A stretch of 32,045 nt of DNA from an uncultured Pelagibacteraceae bacterium (GTDB taxonomy: Bacteria > Pseudomonadota > Alphaproteobacteria > Pelagibacterales > Pelagibacteraceae), in contig CACLKR010000010.1 in the NCBI GenBank assembly GCA_902607625.1, forward strand, positions 1 through 32,045, read 5' to 3'. A model generated the notes under the pieces. That model saw only the letters and a list, made by a program, of their open reading frames with translations. It was not told the DNA's origin and made no database searches. Shown here piece after piece: positions 26,186 through 32,045 of this stretch. Made by a program: the position numbers and the translations under genes. Every line of letters begins with the position of its first letter. The first letter of the stretch is position 1.

Positions 26186-28495
26186 ATGATTAAAGAAATT
26201 TTTATTCAAGATAAAAGACCTCATGAAAGTGGAGCAAAGCATGTGAGTGGCTACGCCAATTACACAGATGATATTTCTGAACCAGAGGGAACTTTATATG
26301 GGGCTATTGGATGGGCAAAAAAATCTCATGCGATTATTAAAAAAATTGATCTTAAAAACGTCATAAAAAGCGAAGGTGTTGTTGCTGTTGTTACAAGTAA
26401 AGATATTCCAGGTAGAAATGATGTAGGACCAGTTTATGATGGTGATCCAATTTTTCCGAAAAAAAAGGTTGAATATTTTGGTCAACCATTATTTGCTGTC
26501 GCGGCCAAATCGACAGAGCTTGCGAGAAAAGCCGTATTAAAAGCGAAAATTAGTTACAAAACCCTAAAACCAATTATTAAAATTAAAGACGCATTAAAGA
26601 AAAAATCATTTGTTCTAAAAGCTCAAACAATTAAAAAAGGAGATCCTGTAAAGGGAATTCGTGAAGCAGTAAATAGTTTGAAAGGTGAATTCACCACGGG
26701 TAGCCAAGAACATTTTGCTCTTGAAGGACAAGTTGCATTTGTAATACCTCAAGAAGATAATGATTTTAAAGTATATTCTAGTACTCAGCATCCTAGTGAA
26801 ACCCAACAAATAATAGCAAAAATGTTAGGCCAAAAAAGTAATACCATTACGGTACTCGTTAGAAGAATTGGCGGTGGTTTTGGAGGAAAAGAAACACAGT
26901 CATTTATTTTTGCTGCTGTCTGCACACTTTTAGCAAAAAAAACTAAATTTCCTGTAAAACTTAGAATGGATAGAGATGATGATATAATTATTACTGGCAA
27001 AAGACATGATTTTTACTCAGAATATGAAGTAGGTTACGATGAGCTTGGTGTTATTGAAGGTTTAAAAATAAAACTTGCATCAAGGTGTGGAATTTCACCA
27101 GACTTATCCGGCGCAATTAATGCTAGAGCCTTGCTGCACATTGATAATGCATACTTTTTAGCAAATGTGTCAGTAGAGAATTATCTTTGCAAAACAAATA
27201 CATCTTCATCAACGGCGTTTAGGGGTTTTGGCGGAAACCAAGGGATGATGGTTATAGAAAACATTATCGATAACATAGCTAGGTCACTAAAAAAAGATCC
27301 TTCAGAAATAAGAAGAAGGAATTTTTACCAAAAAGAAAAAAAAAATATTACCCATTATGGCATGAAAATTGAAGATAATATTATTCATGAAATTTTTGAT
27401 AGTTTAATAAGCTCTTCAAATTACAAAAGTCGGCAACTAAATATAAAAAAGTTTAATTTAGAAAATAAATATTTAAAAAAAGGAATTGCTATAACTCCAG
27501 TTAAATTTGGTATTAGTTTTACAACTTTGCATCTAAATCAAGCAGGGGCTTTGGTGCATATTTATTATAATGATGGAAGTGTTCACGTAAATACAGGTGC
27601 AGTAGAAATGGGTCAAGGTACATATACTAAAATTGCACAGCTTGCCGCAAATGAATTGGGACTACCTTTCAATAAAATTAAAGTTTCAGCTACACGCACT
27701 GATAAAGTGCCTAATACATCAGCTTCTGCAGCTAGTTCTACCACTGATCTTAACGGAGCAGCAGCGCTTAACGCTATACATAAAATAAAAAAAAATTTAG
27801 CTTCATTTGTGCAACGTAAATATAAAATGAAAAATGGCGAAGCTATTTATGAAAAAGGTTTAGTTAAATTTAAAGGAAAATCATTTAGATTCAGTTCTCT
27901 GATTAAAGAAGCATATCTTAATAGAGTTTCATTATCTTCTTCAGGTTTTTATACAACTCCAAAAATACATTTTAATAAAAAAAAATTTTTAGGAAGACCA
28001 TTTCTTTATTTTTGTTATGGAGCAGCAGTTTCAGAAGTGTTGATTGACACTTTAACTGGTGAAAATAAAATTTTGCGTGTTGATATAATACATGATGCCG
28101 GTCGAGCTATTAATCCAGCAATTGAACTTGGTCAAATAGAAGGTGGCTTTGTTCAAGGAGCTGGATGGTTAACTATGGAGGAAGTTAATTGGAAATCAAA
28201 TGGGCAACTTATTACTCATTCTCCTTCAACTTACAAAATTCCTGCTGTTAATGATATGCCAGAAAAATTTAACGTAGAAATTTATAAATACGGAAAAAAT
28301 AAAGAAAATGTAGTAAATAAATCAAAAACAACTGGAGAACCACCATTAATGAACGCAATGTCAGTATTTTTTGCAATTAAGGACGCTATTGCTTCTGTGG
28401 ATGATTACAACACAACACCAATTATTAGCGCACCAGCAACACCCGAAAAAATTCTAATGAGTATAAAAAAATTGGAGAGAAATCATGAAAAATAA
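26186..28495 (+). CDS. xdhB: Xanthine dehydrogenase large subunit (molybdopterin)
   Basis: 769 residues; the molybdenum-cofactor subunit that hydroxylates hypoxanthine to xanthine and xanthine to urate. RRIGGGFGGKETQ includes Glu236 and INARALLHIDNAY includes Arg314; these fit the two substrate-orienting residues known in xanthine dehydrogenases. Other motifs are TAFRGFGGNQG, AVEMGQGTYTK, and TTGEPPLMNA with catalytic Glu718. Presence of both the Glu and Arg supports true xanthine specificity rather than aldehyde oxidase activity. The last 11 bases overlap the guaD start. The maturation factor XdhC, which sulfurates the cofactor, is often next in the operon but is not found in this window. 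Confidence 0.96.
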   Translation: MIKEIFIQDKRPHESGAKHVSGYANYTDDISEPEGTLYGAIGWAKKSHAIIKKIDLKNVIKSEGVVAVVTSKDIPGRNDVGPVYDGDPIFPKKKVEYFGQPLFAVAAKSTELARKAVLKAKISYKTLKPIIKIKDALKKKSFVLKAQTIKKGDPVKGIREAVNSLKGEFTTGSQEHFALEGQVAFVIPQEDNDFKVYSSTQHPSETQQIIAKMLGQKSNTITVLVRRIGGGFGGKETQSFIFAAVCTLLAKKTKFPVKLRMDRDDDIIITGKRHDFYSEYEVGYDELGVIEGLKIKLASRCGISPDLSGAINARALLHIDNAYFLANVSVENYLCKTNTSSSTAFRGFGGNQGMMVIENIIDNIARSLKKDPSEIRRRNFYQKEKKNITHYGMKIEDNIIHEIFDSLISSSNYKSRQLNIKKFNLENKYLKKGIAITPVKFGISFTTLHLNQAGALVHIYYNDGSVHVNTGAVEMGQGTYTKIAQLAANELGLPFNKIKVSATRTDKVPNTSASAASSTTDLNGAAALNAIHKIKKNLASFVQRKYKMKNGEAIYEKGLVKFKGKSFRFSSLIKEAYLNRVSLSSSGFYTTPKIHFNKKKFLGRPFLYFCYGAAVSEVLIDTLTGENKILRVDIIHDAGRAINPAIELGQIEGGFVQGAGWLTMEEVNWKSNGQLITHSPSTYKIPAVNDMPEKFNVEIYKYGKNKENVVNKSKTTGEPPLMNAMSVFFAIKDAIASVDDYNTTPIISAPATPEKILMSIKKLERNHEK

Positions 28496-28949
28496 ATTTA
28501 TGACACGCGCCATAGAACTTTCAAGAGAAAGCGTTAATTCGGGGGGCGGTCCTTTTGGGAGTATTATTACGAAAAATGATAAAGTTATTGCTGAGGGCTC
28601 AAATAAAGTTACTTTAAATAATGATCCAACGGCACATGGAGAAATTGTAGCAATCCGCAAAGCTTGTAAAAGTTTAAATAATTTCAACCTTAGTGGTTGC
28701 GAATTGTATTCGACTTGCGAACCGTGCCCTATGTGTTTATCTGCAATTTATTGGGCTCATATTGATAAAGTATATTATGCTAATACAAGAAATGATGCTC
28801 AAAAGATTGATTTTGACGATTCATTAATTTATTCAGAACTTCTAACAAATGTTAAAAAAAGAAAAATTCAAATGGTTCCAATGATGAGAGATGAAGCCTT
28901 AAAAGTTTTTGAATTATGGGATAAAAAAACAGATAAAATTAAATATTAA
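28485..28949 (+). CDS. guaD: Guanine deaminase (cytidine-deaminase fold)
   Basis: 154 residues; deaminates guanine to xanthine. It closely follows the Bacillus subtilis GuaD pattern: GGGPFGSIITKNDKVIAEG, NDPTAHGEIVAIRKAC, STCEPCPMCLSAIYWAH and DFDDSLIY. Zinc ligands are His51, Cys81 and Cys84, and Glu53 is the proton shuttle (H-G-E here instead of the commoner H-A-E). The FDDSLIY segment and the long C-terminus favour guanine deaminase over tRNA adenosine or cytidine deaminases. It begins inside xdhB (11-base overlap) and ends immediately before puuD, so it is translated with the xanthine dehydrogenase it feeds. Confidence 0.88.
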   Translation: MKNKFMTRAIELSRESVNSGGGPFGSIITKNDKVIAEGSNKVTLNNDPTAHGEIVAIRKACKSLNNFNLSGCELYSTCEPCPMCLSAIYWAHIDKVYYANTRNDAQKIDFDDSLIYSELLTNVKKRKIQMVPMMRDEALKVFELWDKKTDKIKY

Positions 28950-29789
28950 ATGGAATTATTACCTTATACTTTTAAATGGATTGAAGTTTTATTACGCTGG
29001 AGTCACGTTTTATTTGCCATCCTGTGGGTTGGAAATAGTTTTTTATTTAATTATTTAGATAACAAGTTAGAAAAGAATACAACTAGCAAAGAAGTGGATG
29101 CAGAAGGAATCTTGCAACACAGCGGTTGGTTTTATCGCGTGGAAAGACTTAATACTGTACCTGAAAAATTTTCTAAAAATTTAATTATATTTAAATGGCA
29201 AAGCTATCTAACGTTTATTACTGGAATGTTATTATTAATAATTATTTATTACGCTAATTCAAAAATTTTAATGATCGATAAGAGAGTAAATGAAAATATT
29301 ACACCTTTAATGGGAATAGGAATTTCAATTTTCTCTATAGTAGGATCTTGGTTAATTTACGATCTTATCTGTAAGTCTAAGTTGATAAATAAGAAAATAA
29401 TTTTCCCAGTAGTGTTGCTTATTATTGGAGCTGTTATTTCATTTTCTTTGACAAAAATTTTTGGATCAAGATTCGCATTTTTGTCTGTTGGTGTTATTTT
29501 AGGTTGTATAATGTTTTTTAATGTATTTTTCGTTATAATACCTAACGGTAAAAACATTACTTCTTCAGCTTTAAACAAAGAAAAGTTTGATTTAAATTTA
29601 TCAATTAGCGCTAAAACGCGTAGCGTACATAATAATGTCATCACATTTTTGGTTCTTTTTGTTATGTTGAGTGGACATGCTTCCTTTATTTGGATTAACC
29701 AGTACAATTGGATTATATTAACGTTCTTAGCTATTACTTTAGGTCTTCTTCGTCACTATTTTAACTTAAGAGCAAAAAAAAAGATCTAA
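28950..29789 (+). CDS. puuD: PuuD-type membrane urate oxidase domain, without cytochrome c domain
   Basis: 279-residue membrane protein that matches the N-terminal membrane domain of PuuD, the urate hydroxylase making 5-hydroxyisourate. Recognisable parts are LLRWSHVLFAILWVGNSF, LQHSGWFY, FKWQSYLTFITGMLLL, FNVFFVIIPNGKNI and RSVHNNVITFLVLFVMLSGH. About eight hydrophobic helices are visible. Histidines at 19, 57, 227 and 243 could be functional or haem ligands. Full-length PuuD proteins are about 400 residues with a C-terminal cytochrome c (CXXCH) domain. Here the protein ends after the last helix and no CXXCH is encoded in the remaining downstream sequence. Position next to xdhB/guaD and in the same module as uraH and uraD supports urate as substrate. 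The 3' end overlaps the convergent DUF1330 gene by four bases. Confidence 0.85.
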   Translation: MELLPYTFKWIEVLLRWSHVLFAILWVGNSFLFNYLDNKLEKNTTSKEVDAEGILQHSGWFYRVERLNTVPEKFSKNLIIFKWQSYLTFITGMLLLIIIYYANSKILMIDKRVNENITPLMGIGISIFSIVGSWLIYDLICKSKLINKKIIFPVVLLIIGAVISFSLTKIFGSRFAFLSVGVILGCIMFFNVFFVIIPNGKNITSSALNKEKFDLNLSISAKTRSVHNNVITFLVLFVMLSGHASFIWINQYNWIILTFLAITLGLLRHYFNLRAKKKI

Positions 29790-30076
29790 ACACCTTCTAC
29801 GATTTGTAAATTTCTGTCGGTTGAACTTTTAGCTAAACTCCAAGCTTCCTGATATTCCTTAGAATTATAGCATTTTTCTGCCTCTTCATAGGTTGGAAAT
29901 TCCCAAATTACAGTTCTTGGAAAATCATTACCTTCAAGACATTTATATTTTCCTCCTCTAACAAGTGGATTTCCACCATAACTTTTTATCGTCTTGGTTG
30001 CTTTTGCAGCATAGTTTCCAAGATTATCTTTACTTTCTATTTTTTTATAAGTTGCTAACCAATATCCTTTTGGCAT
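29786..30076 (-). CDS. DUF1330 family protein
   Basis: 96-residue ferredoxin-like fold (dimeric alpha-beta barrel) protein starting MPKGYWLATYK, with YGGNPLVRGGKYKCLEGND, PRTVIWEFPTYEEAEKCYNS and a terminal IVEGV. These are the recurring features of DUF1330, a family without a settled biochemical function. It has one of the few good Shine-Dalgarno sites in the window, AGGAG at 30084-30088 on this strand, seven bases before the ATG. It lies opposite puuD and the phosphoribosyltransferase gene within the purine region. A role in purine use is possible by location only. The cytoplasm is its likely site, as no signal is present. Confidence 0.85.
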   Translation of the reverse strand: MPKGYWLATYKKIESKDNLGNYAAKATKTIKSYGGNPLVRGGKYKCLEGNDFPRTVIWEFPTYEEAEKCYNSKEYQEAWSLAKSSTDRNLQIVEGV

Positions 30077-30083
30077 AAATTTT

Positions 30084-30088
30084 CTCCT
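30084..30088 (-). promoter_or_regulatory. Shine-Dalgarno site of the DUF1330 gene
   Basis: AGGAG on the minus strand, within AAAGGAGAAA, seven bases before the ATG at 30076. It fixes the start codon of this gene with good confidence. Confidence 0.6.
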
Positions 30089-30128
30089 TTTTTATTAAGT
30101 TTTTTTTAACTATGATAGCAGAATTAGT

Positions 30129-30656
30129 ATGTCAGAAAAATTAATTGTTAGTTGGGAAGAATACACAAATACTGTAGAAAAACTAGCAGTTCAAATTGAT
30201 AACAGCGGTTATAAGCCCACTATTTTAATTGGAATTATGAGAGGAGCAGGACTTTGTATCGATCTTCTTTCGCGAATATGGAAAATGAAAACTGGATATA
30301 TTTCAGTTCAAAGCTATTCGGGAAAAGGGGTAGAAGACACACAGGGATCTATAATGTTTTCAAGACAAATAAGTTCTATTGCGGAAAGTAATGATTTTGA
30401 AAAAATATTACTAATAGATGATTTAAGTGATACAGGTTTAACACTTAATAAAAGCATAGAATGGTTAAAAAATCACGATCCAATTAAAGATTTTATCAAA
30501 GAGATTAAAACAGGTTGTTTATGGAGAAAAAAGAAATCAACCTTTACTCCAGACTTTTGTGCTGTAAATTTACCCAATTCGCCTTGGATCGTGCAACCTT
30601 TTGAAAAACATGAAGAAATTAGAATTGAAGACCTGAAGAAGAAGTATTCCAAATAA
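30129..30656 (+). CDS. Purine-type phosphoribosyltransferase (Gpt-like)
   Basis: 175 residues, type I phosphoribosyltransferase fold. The PRPP-binding loop is ILLIDDLSDTGLTLNKS (two acidic residues followed by the D-x-x-D-T-G pattern). The N-terminus MSEKLIVSWEEY and the C-terminal NLPNSPWIVQPFEKHEE resemble E. coli Gpt (MSEKYIVTW, DTWIEQPW), which salvages xanthine and guanine to nucleotides. It sits between the purine catabolic operon and a purine permease, which fits base salvage. The exact base cannot be fixed: xanthine, guanine or hypoxanthine are all possible. It is convergent with the permease gene across a shared hairpin terminator. Confidence 0.72.
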   Translation: MSEKLIVSWEEYTNTVEKLAVQIDNSGYKPTILIGIMRGAGLCIDLLSRIWKMKTGYISVQSYSGKGVEDTQGSIMFSRQISSIAESNDFEKILLIDDLSDTGLTLNKSIEWLKNHDPIKDFIKEIKTGCLWRKKKSTFTPDFCAVNLPNSPWIVQPFEKHEEIRIEDLKKKYSK

Positions 30657-30657
30657 A

Positions 30658-30684
30658 AAAGGGCCAGAATAAATCCGGCCCTTT
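30658..30684 (-). terminator. Hairpin terminator between convergent phosphoribosyltransferase and permease genes
   Basis: A perfect 8-bp stem AAAGGGCC/GGCCCTTT (30658-30665 with 30677-30684) with an 11-base loop. On the minus strand it is followed by TTTTTTATTT, a good intrinsic terminator for the permease gene. On the plus strand the tract is only TTTCTAT, so termination of the phosphoribosyltransferase transcript is weaker. It starts two bases after that gene's stop. It is the only clear GC-rich hairpin terminator I see in the window. Confidence 0.85.
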
Positions 30685-30703
30685 CTATAAAAAATTTAAA
30701 TTT

Positions 30704-31990
30704 TTAAGCTACAACGAAACTTATTACGCTCGCTGCTGCTATTACCCAAATAGCTGGGCTAACATTTGTTTTTCCTGTACAGATTTTAATAGCTGCGTAA
30801 GAAATAAATGCTAATGCAATTCCATGTGAAATTGAATAAGTAAATGGCATTGCTATCATAGCAAGGACCGCAGGTCCTGCTTCAGCTATATCATCCCATT
30901 CAATATCTACGATGTTACGAACGAAAAGAGTTGCAATATAAATTAATGCAGCTCCGTCTATTTCTTTCGGTAGACTAGTTGCTAATGGAGCAAGGAATAT
31001 ACAAGACAAGAATAAAAGTCCTATTACAAGTGAAGTCATTCCTGTTCTTCCACCAGCTTTTACACCAGCAGCAGATTCTACGTATGTAGTAACTGTGCTT
31101 GTACCCATTAAGGCACCGGCAACAGTAGATGCACTGTCTGAAAGCATAGCTTTATCGATGTCTTGGATTTTTCCATCTTTTCCAATTTTTCCTGAAACAT
31201 TTGCAACACTAGTTAAAGTTCCTGCAGTATCAAAAAAGTCAATGAAGAACAGAGTAAAAATTACTGTTACCATTGAAGCTGAAAGTGCAGCACCTAAATC
31301 AAATGCAAATAAGTGAGTCATTGGAGGTGGAGCAGAAACTACACCATTAAACTGACCGAAGCCTGTGATCCAAGCGATAATACTAAAAGCAATGATTCCA
31401 ATGATAATGTTTCCTTTAATCTTCATTTTTTCCATTACGATCATTGATATAAATGCACCAGCACCCAAAAGTGTTAGTGGGTTGCTAAGATTACCAAGCG
31501 TTACAAGTGTAACTGGATGATCAGAAGTTAAGCCCATAATCTCAAAACCAATAATTGCTAAGAACAGACCTATTCCTGCACCAATTCCAAGTTTTAAACT
31601 TTTTGGAATTGAGTTGATTAGCCAAGCTCTTATTGGAGTTAGTGAAATTATTAAGAAGACCACGCCGGCAACAAGTACAGCTCCAAGTGCTTCTGCTGGG
31701 GTATAATTCATACCTAAACAAACACCATAAGCGACGAATGCGTTAATTCCCATTCCAGGTGCTAGTCCAACGGGCCAAGTCTTGGCGTAAAATGCAGCTA
31801 TAAAACAAGCTAAGGCTGTCGCCAAAACTGTAGCTGTGAAAACACCGCCAAAGTCAAATCCGCCATCAGCGAGAATGACTGGATTAAGAAACATAATATA
31901 AGCCATAGTTAAGAACGTCGAAACGCCGGCTATTACTTCTGTTTTAAAATCCGTTTTGTGTTTTCTATAGTCGAAATATTTATCCATCAT
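30704..31990 (-). CDS. NCS2-family purine base permease (AzgA/GhxP type)
   Basis: 428-residue membrane transporter with 12-14 helices. GVSTFLTMAYIMFLNPVIL, APGMGINAFVAYGVCLGM, FFIDFFDTAGTLTSVAN and STVTTYVESAAGVKAGGRTG are the signatures of the AzgA subgroup of NCS2 proton symporters. These carry adenine, guanine or hypoxanthine rather than uracil or urate. It probably supplies the purine bases degraded or salvaged by the adjacent genes. Two adjacent ATGs (31990 and 31987) are possible starts. The first is 10 bases from AGGAG (32001-32005, this strand), a suitable spacing. It is less AT-rich than most neighbours and Ala/Gly-rich, as usual for the family. It ends at the hairpin terminator. Confidence 0.92.
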   Translation of the reverse strand: MMDKYFDYRKHKTDFKTEVIAGVSTFLTMAYIMFLNPVILADGGFDFGGVFTATVLATALACFIAAFYAKTWPVGLAPGMGINAFVAYGVCLGMNYTPAEALGAVLVAGVVFLIISLTPIRAWLINSIPKSLKLGIGAGIGLFLAIIGFEIMGLTSDHPVTLVTLGNLSNPLTLLGAGAFISMIVMEKMKIKGNIIIGIIAFSIIAWITGFGQFNGVVSAPPPMTHLFAFDLGAALSASMVTVIFTLFFIDFFDTAGTLTSVANVSGKIGKDGKIQDIDKAMLSDSASTVAGALMGTSTVTTYVESAAGVKAGGRTGMTSLVIGLLFLSCIFLAPLATSLPKEIDGAALIYIATLFVRNIVDIEWDDIAEAGPAVLAMIAMPFTYSISHGIALAFISYAAIKICTGKTNVSPAIWVIAAASVISFVVA

Positions 31991-32000
31991 GATATATTTT

Positions 32001-32005
32001 CTCCT
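32001..32005 (-). promoter_or_regulatory. Shine-Dalgarno site of the purine permease gene
   Basis: AGGAG on the minus strand, 10 bases upstream of the first of two adjacent ATG codons. Most genes in this window lack such a site, so this and the DUF1330 site suggest stronger or separately controlled translation. Only 40 bases remain beyond it to the window end, too little to judge a promoter or riboswitch. Confidence 0.6.
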
Positions 32006-32045
32006 AAAGTATTAATTAATGAAGAAACTTTAATAGACCTTTTGA

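Noticed and set aside
29790-30128. Lost cytochrome c domain of PuuD in another frame after its stop
   Set aside because: The sequence is occupied by a good DUF1330 gene on the other strand, and no CXXCH pattern is encoded there.
23866-31990. Purine module as a mobile island
   Set aside because: No integrase, transposase, tRNA edge or direct repeats are visible, and composition is like the rest of the window.
31991-32045. Purine riboswitch upstream of the NCS2 permease
   Set aside because: Only 55 bases of leader are in the window, and they show no paired-stem pattern of a purine aptamer.

Overview
The window is a gene-dense, very AT-rich (roughly 30% GC by eye) stretch of an alphaproteobacterial chromosome, most likely from the SAR11/Pelagibacterales group. 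The reasons are the order sdhAB-mmsA-mdh-sucCDAB-lpd, an alphaproteobacterial F1-ATPase zeta inhibitor, very short spacers, frequent start/stop overlaps and long A/T tracts. I see no tRNA or rRNA, insertion sequence, phage gene or CRISPR array, and no gene-free stretch longer than 300 bases. Assignment to SAR11 is an inference from these traits, not from a database search.

Bases 1-14304 (+ strand) form a TCA-cycle block: sdhA (5' end outside the window), sdhB, a CoA-acylating methylmalonate-semialdehyde dehydrogenase, malate dehydrogenase, a GT-C-like membrane protein of unknown role, succinyl-CoA synthetase (sucC, sucD) and the three 2-oxoglutarate dehydrogenase components (sucA, sucB, lpd). 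In the given sequence sucA is broken by two frameshifts 80 bases apart, each restorable by removing one A from an A8 tract.

Bases 14322-17044 hold small housekeeping genes: a MurU-like nucleotidyltransferase (+), 2,3-bisphosphoglycerate-dependent phosphoglycerate mutase (-), a VanZ-like membrane protein (+), the ATPase zeta inhibitor (+) and an SLT-domain lipoprotein (+). Bases 17034-22312 (- strand) are an operon read msrA, sulfurtransferase, RND adaptor, RND pump. The adaptor has no alpha-helical hairpin. A DMT permease and a 3-methyladenine DNA glycosylase follow on the + strand (22329-23869).

Bases 23866-31990 are a purine-use module. It contains uraD (-), uraH-xdhA-xdhB-guaD-puuD (+, overlapping or abutting), a DUF1330 gene (-), a purine-type phosphoribosyltransferase (+) and an AzgA-type NCS2 purine permease (-). 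Together these would import purine bases and convert guanine to xanthine, urate, 5-hydroxyisourate, OHCU and finally allantoin, with a phosphoribosyltransferase as a salvage branch. The urate oxidase is a short PuuD without the usual C-terminal cytochrome c domain. XdhC and allantoin-degrading enzymes are not in the window.

Four convergent gene pairs overlap at their stop codons, and only one clear hairpin terminator (30658-30684) is visible.
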